A stretch of DNA of 64,000 nucleotides from Orthonyx spaldingii (Eukaryota; Chordata; Aves; Passeriformes; Orthonychidae), in the NCBI GenBank assembly GCA_013397795.1, contig VZTJ01001650.1, positions 208,334 through 272,333 of the forward strand, written 5' to 3'. Below, piece by piece: positions 1 to 10,700 of this stretch (positions within the stretch are counted from its first letter, which is position 1; each line of letters begins with the position of its first letter). Position numbers and translations under genes: made by a program. A model generated the notes under the pieces. The model was not told the origin of the DNA, searched no databases, and saw only the letters and a list, made by a program, of their open reading frames with translations.

Positions 1-50
1 TCCTCCTGCATAGCACTATGCTTCTGTTTCCCCTCTGTGTTTTCCTATAG

Positions 51-123
51 AAACACTTGTTCTCCCAGTCACTCAGAAAGGATGCAGGACCTCTCTTTTC
101 TGCCTGTAGCAATGTCTGCTCAG
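51..123 (+). other. Candidate exon bounded by splice-site matches (unidentified transcript)
   Basis: A 73-nt segment is preceded by a long pyrimidine-rich tract ending in TAG (about 22-50, a good vertebrate 3' splice acceptor with only a few purines). It is followed directly by CAG|GTAGGG, a good 5' donor, at 121-129. Two of the three forward frames are open across it, but 73 nt is too short for that to mean much, and the length is not a multiple of three. I do not recognise the encoded peptide in either open frame. It could be an internal exon of a coding gene or lncRNA whose other exons lie outside the window, or a chance pairing of splice signals. A paired acceptor and donor this close together is suggestive, but false pairs are common in 64 kb. 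Confidence 0.22.
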
Positions 124-1094
124 GTAGGGATTTTGTCTGGAAGCTGCGTTGTCAGCCTCCCTGTGACCACATACATATTGTGTAAGAGATGACAGCAAAT
201 TTGGTTCTGTGTAAATAATGAAACAATTTTATCCTAATATACATTGTTTCTTATTAATCTCTTCCTGATATAATTTTTTACTAAATGATAGCCAAAAAGC
301 CTTAGTTTAGAGATTGGTTTTAACCAAAAGCTTTAAAGGGGACAATATCTGGTGAGATGGATTTTGGCATAAAGGATAAACATCCCCCGAGGACTACATT
401 GGCTTAAGTTTTTGTTTGCTCATGGTCTATCTTGAAAGTGCAAGTTTTGCTTCTGTGGTGAGATGCCTTTCCTGGGAAAGCTTATCTCCTCATGGCTGTG
501 TTCTGGCACTGTACTATGGCTTGTCTCCCCTTTGTAATTAAATGTTTTGGGCCGAGTTGTGTCAGATGAAATTTCATTGTCTTAGGGTGACTCTGTCTAA
601 GGAGATCAAGACTAGGCTGTGTATTAAATAGATTTAATCTGCATTCTGGATCCACACTACACAAAAATAGACCATTGTTGCAGTTTCTCTGCATGTCAGT
701 GCTGTGAAGGCAGAACAGGAATTACACACAAACCCAGGCTGAATGAAATCCGTACTGGGTAGCCACACTATAGGATGTGTGTTATTTTTAGCATTCATTC
801 ACATCATACAGTGACAGAGCAGTCACTAGGAATTATAGCAGGCTCTGGAAGCCTTTTGCTTACTTGAAAATATGTTAAATCAGAAAATGTCCACAGACTT
901 ATTGGATCAATTCAGCTTTTGCCTCCCACCTGCATTTCCAAATCTATCCTTGGTTTCTCTAACATACCAAATATAATGATGATAAAAAGAAAACATTATA
1001 ACATCGTTTACATATTTTTCTTTTATTTTTTTTCATGAGTTTACCCTTGACTGGGAAAATCTTGACCATAGGCACATTCCAGTCTTCTAATGAG
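124..1094. other. Non-coding sequence, no recognised feature
   Basis: This is A+T-rich single-copy-looking sequence. Frames are short and broken by stops on both strands, and the longest (482-694 minus, 70 codons) has no recognisable protein similarity. I see no tRNA, rRNA, repeat or clear regulatory motif. Confidence 0.6.
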
Positions 1095-1244
1095 TGCCAG
1101 TAAAGGGACAGTCTCGTGGTTAAAACACAGGACTGGAGAATGAGCAGACAGAGGTCTGGTACTAGCTGGGCTCTGGCACAAATTTGAGGCAAATAACTTT
1201 CTCTCTCCATGACTCAATGCTTGCTGAAAAAAAAAAAAAAAAAA
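1095..1244 (+). repeat. MIR-type tRNA-derived SINE with A18 tail
   Basis: The segment aligns by eye with the tRNA-related head of the MIR/CORE-SINE superfamily. It has a GTGGTTAAAACACAGGACTG start (box A side, from about 1117), an interior GGTCTGGTACTAGCTGGGCT that corresponds to the box B side and the 'ctcggctctgccac' stretch, and then the 'cacttaatctctctgtgcctca' equivalent near 1185-1215. It is diverged, as expected for an ancient element. An uninterrupted run of 18 A follows at 1227-1244. That is unusual, because MIR copies normally end in an L2-like 3' region rather than a pure poly-A tail. The run may be a secondary microsatellite expansion. The element is an inactive fossil and encodes no protein. 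Confidence 0.75.
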
Positions 1245-2439
1245 GTGTGTGTAGGAGTCTTTTGTCAGTGGCAAACATATTTTGAGATTGTCTGTGAAGT
1301 ATAGAGATTATTTTCTTTTGGAAATATTTCAGAAAAGAGCAGAGGCAGTGAGGAGGCTTTCGGTATATCTGGAGGTTCATTCAAAATTTTCCCAGACACT
1401 CCAGACTCTTGCAACTGGCAGTTAGGAAGGAATGATTTTTCTAGAGGATTTCTTTTACAATAAGGTTGCTCTTTAAATATTCATATATTATTTAGGACAG
1501 AACTTTAGGTTTTTGCCAAAATATGATATTTTCCTTTCTTACTCTGGGGATGCAAGTGAAAAGGAAGGAGTGGAGGATAGGAAATTAAAGTGTCTTTTAT
1601 CCCTGAAATTAGTTTATTTCCAAATTTTATGCAGTGATTTGACTTGCTGTTTATTTTATTGAGTGTAGTTTGTTCATTAGAGGTGGTTGTGTGTTCTAGA
1701 AACCAGTGCACTCTTCCACTCAGATAATTGAGATAATTAAATCACAGTGGGATAATTTTATCTTCATTTTAATTCTGTGCATCACTCACAGATCTTAATT
1801 TAACAACACATTCAGATGAAAGATTTCTGACTTGAGATATCTGAGGTTGTGTAAGGAATAGGAACCATTTCAGGATTATTTCTTCATTTGCTTGCATAAG
1901 GTAGAAGCTTTGCTGAAGGTTGGCAGTAGCAAAGCTGATACCCAGGATCTCTGTGCTCTAGATGTGCAAGTCCTCCAATGGTCTGACCAAAAGGCAAAGC
2001 TCTGTTAGCTCAGGGATGTAGTTGACTCTATCACAACTGGTCCTGCCACTGGAGGGTGACAAAATTATTCTGGGTTCATGTGGGGCAACTGTTTTTTGCA
2101 TTTTGAAATAATAAAAGTGCATTTCTCTGTGTGTGTGTGACTTTCTGTAGTATTTAGATATTCTGTCATGTTCTAAAAGGGTGAAACAAAAGTGGAGAAG
2201 AGAAATGGGGGTGTTAAGTGACACATCAGCAACTCTAGATGTCTTATAATTTCAATCTATACATTAATTATGGCAAGAGAGGCAATTTTATGCACGAGTG
2301 CAAATCTTATGCAACAGAAAGGATTTTGTCATTAACGGGATGGAAAATTTTGTCACTATGAGCAATTTATGCTAAAAATAAATAAATCCATTTTGTAACT
2401 AAATGCATTTATTTAGAAACAAGGGACGTCTGTCTGATT
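1245..2439. other. Non-coding sequence with a short (TG)6 tract
   Basis: No gene or long repeat is recognised. A (GT)6 dinucleotide run lies at about 2128-2139. The longest minus-strand frame (1958-2224, 88 codons) is within chance length and has no known domain. Confidence 0.6.
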
Positions 2440-2560
2440 GGGAGGGAGTGGGTGTTTGGAGAAAGAGGTGGCTTGTGATTCAGAACTCCTTAGATCTATT
2501 CTTGGTTCTGCTTCTGATTCATTATTGGTTGGATCTCAAATCAGTGGAAAATGGGCCAAA
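2440..2560 (+). repeat. Diverged MIR-like SINE fragment
   Basis: The stretch GTGGCTTGTGATTCAGAACT (from about 2468) is followed by a segment equivalent to 'cctgagttctattcctggctctgcctctgactcactgtgtgacc'. This order is the signature of the 5' half of a MIR-type SINE in sauropsid genomes. There is no poly-A tail and no visible target-site duplication. A plus-strand frame of 90 codons (2438-2710) runs through it and is best explained as chance, because the SINE explains the sequence. The match is recalled by pattern, not computed. Confidence 0.5.
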
Positions 2561-5500
2561 CGTTCTGTGACCTATAACGAATCACATCAAAGTAAAAGTC
2601 ATGTTTTAAGCAAAGAGTTTCTTAACCTGACTTGCTTACTAGAACACAAGAATTCTGATGCAAGAAATATGATGTGCTACTTCACCAGTCCCGTCCCTTT
2701 GACCGCCTGATTGTGGGCATGCTGTGCACCTTCCTTATTTGGTCAGTTTTATTTCTATTGCTCGATCAACACAAAAGTATTTTTCTAAAATCTGGGACTC
2801 TAAATATACCATGAATAGCAACGCATATATATAGACAGTATGCCCAGAACTTCTTTTCTTTTTTTCTTTCTGAGGAAGCAAATCTGGAGCTGATGATGTC
2901 CATTTTTGCATTAAAATTCTGGTTACAATTTTGTTAAAAGTAGAAGTCTTAATTATCTTTTTATATAGTTAGGAGTCTTTTTAAACAACTAAAAGATTCC
3001 ACAGGTAGAGAATGAAAATAATTCTGTATACTTACGCATTCTCTTACTCACTTTAACTCTAGCCATGTTCACTGTCTTTCATTTAGGATCACAGAAAGTA
3101 GAAGAGCTTTCCCAGGTTAACAAATCCAGTCCTCAGTGTTCACTGGAAACCACACAATTAAATAACAGATAAGAACATTCCAGAGTCTATTATCACAGTC
3201 CCCAATATGCTTCCCATACCAAACGTCTGACCTGCAGTGAAAACCTGGAGCCAGAACTGTAATGTGTTGCTGCAAAAGAACAACAGCAAAAAATTAAGTT
3301 AATGCTGATGCCTTAGTTTCTTGCAATACGAGAGAATAAAGCTTTCTGATAAAATACTTATTTAGCAAATCTACCTTTTTTGGGTGTTCTGCTCAGAGCT
3401 AGAAGGTTGTGAGATAACTAGAGGGCAATCCTACTTCCAGACTGCACCAAGAGGCCCTCTTCCAGAAGCAAAGCAATATTGAGCATTCACCTTTCATTCT
3501 TGGAAATACTTCCAGCGGATGGGGGAGAATAATTTAATGTGTTGTATACATCCCATTATTGCAGATTGGATTTTGTGTGTGTGTATTTCGATTTAGATTA
3601 AACAATATGGAAGCAATTCTCAAAGGGCACCATGTTCTTGGTGCATGTATAGCATAATGTCACTAAACGTTGGAATAACTGAATCAATAGAATGTATAAA
3701 TAGATATCTCCTTTACCCATCTGCACAGCTACAATGTGTTTAATGTATTAATTAAAACTTTCAGCAAAAAGAAAAATGAAGCTTGAACACTAATCTAAAA
3801 ACATTCTTTTTTAATATGTCAGGAGTGTACTGTACAAAACAACAATTTAATAAGTAAGTGAGAAATGTTGCAGAGGGTAGTGGATCTTCAATGCTAACAG
3901 TTATTGCAAATGATTAATAATAAAAAAAAGAGTTAAAATCTCAACTTGTCAAGGCTTAGTTGTTGCTGAGTAAAGGATATAGATCTGATACCTGCTTTAG
4001 GTTAGGGAAGAGAGAGGGAAAGGTTAGAAGTCCTACTTTTAGTTCTAAAAAATCAAACATCTGTTCTTCCAACAAAGAAATTTGCAGATAGTAACAGGGA
4101 CTACACATCTAAATCCTTTCTATGTTCACATGAGCATACATTTCACAAGGTGCATTTGTGGTACATTTAATTAGATCTACAGTAGTAGAAATGTATTTTA
4201 AAGTGTTCCAATATGCTGACTTTTTTCAGTTTCACTTCCCATGAAATGCTATGCAGTGGGCAGAATTCTCCTTCCCACCAGTGGGAAAATGAGGATGCTT
4301 CCCTGACACTGTTGTTATTGATTTAACTGAGCACAGTTTGTCTCAGTGTAGATGAGCAAAACAATTTACTCATGCACTGGAACTTTCTGTCCTGCAGGTG
4401 TTAGCATTTAGTGATGACAACTCTGACGAGCAGCACTGCCTGTCAGGAAATTATCTTCTTGTATCATACATCTACAACTCCTTGGAAAATTAATTTGACA
4501 CACAGAATGCAAATACATTACTAGCCTTTAAAACTTATCTGCATGGCTTTGGAGGTCTAGAAATGTATATCCTACATTTCCTAGCTGGCAACCTTTGTTC
4601 TCAATAGATTTTCTGAGATGTGACTACTACCAATTGCAAGTCCAATTTCTGGAACTGAACTTCTCAGCTGAGAGTCTCAAATGAGGATGTAACCAGCAAT
4701 AAATGGTACATAGCAAACTATTGTAACAGGGAGTGCAAAACACGTGAGGTGCCAGGTAACCCTAAGTTATTAGGACACAAGCTGGACTCTAGGAGACAGC
4801 TCTATATTCCATGAGGATTAGGAAGCCCAGGATACAATGTAAAGGAACCTTTGAAAAGTTCTCCCCACACTGTTGTGAGATCACATTGCTGACAAGTGGG
4901 GGACCAGTTGTGGGCGTGCTCTGAAATCCCACTGCACCATTCTTGTTTTGAAAACAAACATGGTTTCATATTATGGTTCTCCTATTTTATTTTTTTTTTT
5001 AATTTCACCATGCAATATTCAAATGGTACTGTAGACCACCACTGACATCTCTAGACTGAGTTGGTCATTGTCTAAACAGTCCATGCCCAACACACGCTTA
5101 CCCTGGGATGTGGTCATGACAAATTAGACCTGAATGTTTCTCATCGTGGATAGTCAGGACTGCCAGATAATATATGGAGAAACTTTGTGTCCCTCCCTGC
5201 TTTATGTGGAAGGTTTATGAAAAATCAGGAAATCTCAAAATGAAAGCCTCTAAGCATAAGGAACTCTCGGCTGTCTTGGTTGGTTTTGTGTTTGCTTGGT
5301 TTTTTTAACAAAAAAATCACATTTTCTTCAAACATAAGGGCTATGAACTTCTTTAAAAAATAATGAGCTACGGTTCTCCTGTAACCATATAACTTGAGCA
5401 GTTGGGGATTTTTGAGTATCTCTAAACAACACAAGACTGCAATCAGTACAAAAGATGAGGCAATTCAGGTCTGGATAGGCTAACAAGGTCTGACCTACTC

Positions 5501-5889
5501 TTGCTGTTGATGCATTGCCGTTAATTTGGGTGTGACTGTGCTCATCACTAATAGACATTTGAGTAGAGGTTTATGGCAAATAACTAAGAATTTTTATATC
5601 CATCAGCAGGCTGTACAGGGAATGATCTGAAAGCCATGCAAACAAGAAGCAGAATATTGTCTTTAAGCTACTTCTCTGGTACTCATACCCTTTAGTAAAT
5701 TATCCAGCCAACCACAATTTCCTCAACAGTAATATATGAAAATTATTTATGTTATTATTCTATACCTGGTGATTCCCCATAAGTTATTTGAGCATTATAT
5801 TTTTTTAGTTACTGAAATAATCCTGTGTTGTGTTTGTAGAACTGTTTGACAAACATTCATTATAGCTAACAATTTTTTTTTTTTGGCCA
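2561..5889. other. Non-coding sequence, no gene
   Basis: This is A+T-rich sequence without a supported gene. A (TG)6 run lies at about 3574-3584. The patch 3540-3760 is free of low-complexity sequence and could be a weakly constrained element, but nothing specific identifies it. A T12 run is at 5873-5884. No frame exceeds about 76 codons. Confidence 0.6.
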
Positions 5890-5975
5890 CAGCACATTAA
5901 AGATTCAGGACTAAGCCTTCAGCTGGTGTAAGCTGATCTGGCTTCCAGTGTAGTCAATCCCTTAACTTTGTGAAG
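5890..5975 (+). repeat. Fragment of an ancient sauropsid interspersed repeat
   Basis: The stretch CTTCAGCTGGTGTAAGCTGA, followed by a 'tctggcttccagtgtagtcaat' segment, resembles the widespread archosaur/turtle repeat that reads 'cctcagctggtgtaaatcagc...'. I recall the consensus from pattern memory and cannot name its exact family (L3/CR1-like or SINE 3' end). It is short and diverged, and encodes nothing. Confidence 0.35.
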
Positions 5976-6735
5976 ACTTTCAGTCATAGCCAAGAGAAGA
6001 ATAAGAAAGTCAGTGCAACCCTAGTATCCGTCTTATCAATCAGACCTTAATTGCACCAAGAAAAAAAATGTTTTAAAAATTCTTTTGTTTGGGCCAGAGC
6101 AGTTTATGAAAATGTATCTATGGCTATACTATACTGTGTAGAGAGAGTTTGTGTGTATGGCAGGGGGAAGGGTACAGAACTAAACAGAACCATTAATTTT
6201 AAAAGGATACTTTAATTGAAATGGAGCAAAAAGTGGAAAATTATTTATCCAAACAAACTTTGTATCCCATAAAGGTGTGGGTACATAAAACACGCAAGCC
6301 CATTGCTTATTAGATTATTTCAGGCCTTCACAAGCTGTTTGCTTACTCCAATAGCAACTTGTTGATAATAGGAAGCCTTTTGTGAGAAACGGCCCAAAAA
6401 ACAATGGAAAGCGTCAGATTTAGTAAAGTGTCTAAAGAAAGTCTTAAAATGACACCCACGCTACGAAGGGAAGACCAAATTTGCTTTTTCTGAAGGGAAT
6501 TTGTGTTTGTCAGGAAGGGCTCCTGGCGGCTTTGTTTCCAGGCCTTGATGTGTGACCAGGAGCCTCCAGGCCTCCCGTCACCCCTGGCCTTGTTCTGCCA
6601 CCGCGCTGCCCACCCATACCGACACCGCAGGGGGAAGGGTTTCAGAGGAGCTGGAATCAAAAGCGGAGGGAGGAAAAAAAGTGCTTTTCAGGGTCTGATG
6701 TGTGGGAATCAAATGAGAGGCCTAGCTGAAATCCG

Positions 6736-6748
6736 GTCGCCAGGCAAC
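6736..6748 (+). promoter_or_regulatory. RFX X-box-like site
   Basis: GTCGCC-A-GGCAAC fits the X-box consensus of RFX transcription factors (GYNRCC, 0-3 spacer, RGYAAC), with imperfect dyad symmetry and a one-base spacer. RFX sites are known in ciliary gene promoters and enhancers. The motif lies within the CpG-bearing island, which makes it more credible than an isolated match. Occupancy is not shown by sequence alone. Confidence 0.4.
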
Positions 6749-7312
6749 CATAGTGATATGCTGAGGGAATATCATTAAAGTTGGAAACTAAGCAGTCGCT
6801 CTGAATTAGCAAACCTGACTGCCGTGCGGATGATGCGCCAGAGCCACCTCAGCCCCCAAGCGCTCTTTCTGCATGTAGAAGGGGGAAAATAGCAGCTGAT
6901 TTGTGGAGTTTTTCATAAAAAAAAGACAATGGCTGTCCAGAGACGGAGTTGGTGGTGAAATATGGTAACTGCCAGGCTTGCAGCTGGCCCTCTGACACAA
7001 GATTAATAAGTTGCCGTTTCCTAGCCGACCACAACCTAGTGGGAACTATCCGGCATTTTTCCATGAATTGTGGGTAACAGCCTTCCCGCAAGCTGGCCTA
7101 CTTTACTGCTCTGCTTTCTGCGGATCGCCCAAAGTGCAGTAAACATCTGTGGCTGCAATGAGGTCAGCGGACACGGTGTCCGGCAGCCGCCACCTGAGCG
7201 GCCCAGCCCCGTGCACAGACCCCAAGGCTGGGTTTGACCTGTGGTGCATCTGCTGGAAAGGCACCCGTGGCTGTGGGTTAAGCACTTCACAAAGTTTTGC
7301 TGCAACTGGAGC

Positions 7313-7337
7313 GGGGAGGGGGTGGCGGGGGACTGGG
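7313..7337 (+). other. G-quadruplex motif
   Basis: Four G tracts of 4, 5, 5 and 3 guanines are separated by loops of 1 (A), 4 (TGGC) and 3 (ACT) bases. This satisfies the canonical G3+N1-7 rule on the plus strand. It sits at the right edge of the CpG-bearing island, a typical place for G4 motifs at regulatory elements. Confidence 0.6.
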
Positions 7338-7720
7338 TTCGGAAATGACAATGTGACAAGAGAACGGGAGCAAACCTATTGAATTAGATTTAGGCTGCGC
7401 TGAATATTATCATTGACACGAACAAGCAAAGCTTATCTGCTCTTGCCTTCTTGAAAGGTTGAATGAAATTGAATTGCCAGCCTCTGTATTTTACCACTGT
7501 TTGGCTGAAGTGGCTCAGAGGCATACATGATCGCTTAAAAGGAAGCCAGGTTGAGTCAAACTGCAAAGCGTATGTACGCATTTTTGACAGCAACATCTCA
7601 AACACAGTGTGACATGGCATAACATTCAGAGGTAATTTGATTACAGGCATTGTGTAATGCAAATCAGACTTCCCCAAACATGTTAATTTTTTATCACAAT
7701 AGCTCACCAACACAGTCAAG

Positions 7721-10700
7721 TTCGGTTTATTTTATCTTCAAGCTATGTTTTATATTATATTTAGGCTTTGTAATATAATTTTGTGCAGTTGCCCACAAAT
7801 TATAAAGAGCTAAAAGTTCAGTGAATCCCCTGGGCTCTTTCTTTCTAGGTTTAATTTTAAATGAAGACATGATGAAAATCTTTCTTTATATTACATAGAT
7901 GTTAGAAGAGAATCTTTTGAATGTTTCTTTAGGCATAGAAATTGGGAAGGAACAAGTTGCAACTCAAATTCATAGATTATTTTTGATAGGAAAAGGAGTG
8001 AAGTCATTTGTGTCTTTAAGCTTCTCTATGAACAATTTATTCACTTAGGGCCCCATGCAGCTGAGTTGCAAATAATTTTAGATACTAATTTTGTTGGTAC
8101 GTTGGCAGGACCTGTCTGAGTAACTCTGAATGTAAAAGTGCAAGGTTTGAGCTTTCTGTTTCTGGATTTTCTTCTGTCCTTCTGTGCAATACTGGTGAAA
8201 CAGGTTCCTTCTTTTTTGTCTCATTTTCCCCAGCTTTATACAGTACATTCAGATTCACAAATGAAAAATATCACAAGGAATGATATTTGAATGATAATGT
8301 CAGCCTGGGGAGAATATTCTTAAATTTTGAGCTTCTGTTTTTAGAAATTGGTTCATGGAGCAACATTATTCTGATGATTCAGAGCTAATGAAACTTTCAG
8401 GTGACAGGGTCCTGCAGGTAGAATCTATCTCTCAAGCTGGAGCACAACATAATCCCCTGCATCCAATGTCTGTCAGATACCAGCCAAATGACTCAACACT
8501 GACAGGTGGTTGCCAGCAATGTCCTATATAAGTGGCACTGGAAATCAGTCTGATTTGAAGCAGCTCTGAAGTGTCGTACTTGGAGGACTAGGAGAAGCTG
8601 ATGAGAAGTGGAGAGATTGTCTGGCAAGGGTAGGTGAAATTTGATCAACCCAGTGAATTCAGAATGCAAACTCCAGAAGTGAAGCAGAGCTGAGCACAAT
8701 CAGGAAGAAGCCCAGATGATGAGCACCCCAGGTGACAGCAGAAACTGAGTATGTAGTCACTCACCTTTGCTTAAAAGGCAAGCTATCTTGCCTTGTGTCT
8801 GTGCTATAGCTATAAAAAAGTTCTAGCATCTACCAGCCATGATTATTCCTTTCCAGTATGTGTGTCAAGGACTCTTTTGAACATGTGTAAAGATGCAGAT
8901 AAAAGAAGTATCCCCCAGTCAGTAATAAAGAGGAACCCAAAACATAAACACAAGTGAAGACTTATATGTGGCAAACATTTCCTCCACATCAATTGATCTA
9001 CGGCAATCTTCCCTGCATGCTTTTAGCTCCTGAAAAATGTGAAGTAATTCATGTTGTCTTAGCCCTCTGCTCTGAATGAAAGGGAGGAATTAGCTAATTC
9101 CAGTTACCTGAGCTGCCAGCTTAGAGCACATGCACAGTTACCATGAATCAGAGGCCGTGCAATAACCTCTTTGTATATGAACATCCAGAGTTTATATGAA
9201 CTGATCCCACTCAGCTATAATGAGACAGGACAAGTTGCCTTGGGCTTTGCATCCACAGAAACATTAGTGCTATTTGCTGCCTCTCTCTCTCTCTCTTTGG
9301 GTCAGTGTAGCTTTTGCATTTTCTCTGATTCTTTATATAAGCTCCAGCACTTTCAGAACACGCATTTCTCTTGTAAGATTTACCTGGCCTGGAGTGAGGA
9401 GAGAAGCTTAACAACATGGGTCCCTTTTATTTATAAGAGCATTCCTCTCACGATCTCCACCTTTCACAGACATGAGGATTAAATACAGCTCTGTTTCTTG
9501 TACATATTACTGTCTTAGGTTCCCATGATGCTGGACCCCGTGGATACTTAGAAAATGGGTTTTCCAAGAGCCTGAATATTGTTGCCTTTAATTCACTAAT
9601 ATCTGTCACATCTCTATGGCCACAAAAACATTCCTAGTCTGTCAATTAAGATTTACTTATAGTCTATGCTCTGAATTATTTGGGACTGCAAGTTTTTAGG
9701 TATTTTAATAGTGAAATAAAGGGAGAGTGTTTTTCAGTTACAGTAATAGTGCTTCATATTTGGTGTGGTGTGTACTTTTGAACAACAAATGAATATGTTT
9801 TCCTCAATTGGTTTAGCATTCCCATGTGTGTTCTTTCAATCAACACCACCTCTCAAGCCTCTCTGTTTGGTCCCACAGAATCTTTTCATTCTTTAACACT
9901 CCTTGACATAGTTGGCTGTTACTACAGCAAAGTCATTGCACTGTTTTTCACAGCCCACTCTGCAGCTTTTCTGGTTTCATTGGTTCCTGGAGTCACTTGG
10001 ACTCTCCTCTTCCTGCAAGGAAGGTGTCAACCAAATGACTGTGGCTTGCTGGAAGAAATAGTTCTCCTCAAGCTGGGCCAGGAAGAAAACAACCTCTCTT
10101 CCATCCCATGACCAGCTCTTTGGGTGTGAGGGCAGAGCTGGCTGTGCAGAGAAAGAAGTGATTTGCCTCATTTATGGGTTTTCCAATTACTGCAGCGTTA
10201 ACTCAAACCCATTTCCTGGCCACAGAGCAGACACTTTCTGGTCAGCTCTGAAAGTCAACAGTCAGTTTGCATGTGTGTCTGGCTGCCTTGCTGTGTGACA
10301 GAGGGAGAGGAAAGGGTGAGGCGCAGAGAACTCACTGGTTCTTGGTGTTAACGAGAAGCTGATGTGATCTGTGAGTGTTCTTCAATAAGTGATGAATGGG
10401 ACATGTAAGCACAAGAACACATCTTCTTGTTACCTGTGTGTACCTTCCTTGGTATCAGATGTCTGTATTACTACTCCTCCTATTGTAACCTGGGACTGTG
10501 ATTGTAAACTGAATGTTCTTTATCTATTTAATAGTCTTATATAATTGAGTATCTGGAAAAGTAGAGGAGCCTGATCAAGAGACATTCTCCTCTAGTCCTG
10601 AACTGATGGAGTTCATTTGGGCATTTAAATTTGTACTGCAGTTTTGTGTAACATCTTCATGCAAAACAGTAAAAATCATAGCAGTACTTTAGGTGCTGTT

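Larger units (their letters stand above)
6290..7720. promoter_or_regulatory. Candidate conserved regulatory island (enhancer or unannotated promoter)
   Basis: This block differs from its surroundings. Between about 6440 and 7400 it carries roughly three dozen CpG dinucleotides, while the flanking kilobases have very few, and it is visibly richer in G+C. It contains no recognised repeat. Visible sites include an RFX X-box-like motif at 6736-6748, a G-quadruplex motif at 7313-7337, a perfect 6-1-6 inverted repeat GGACAC/GTGTCC at 7169-7181 and a CACCTG E-box at 7191-7196. The right part (7380-7720) is A+T-richer but complex, and has an octamer ATGCAAAT at 7657-7664. CpG retention in a CpG-poor genome region suggests unmethylated DNA in the germline, so an enhancer or a non-coding RNA promoter is plausible. 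The open frames here (for example 6503-6778, 6343-6660 and 7036-7359) exist because G+C-rich sequence has fewer stops, and I do not regard them as genes. Confidence 0.45.

Noticed and set aside
7657..7664. Perfect POU octamer ATGCAAAT as independent evidence
   Set aside because: The same octamer occurs at least five more times in the window (for example 4507, 34188, 38025, 44649 and 48315), about the chance level for A+T-rich DNA.
8525..8532. TATATAAG as a TATA box
   Set aside because: No downstream exon, initiator or CpG context. Similar TATATAAG strings recur elsewhere, for example near 18427.
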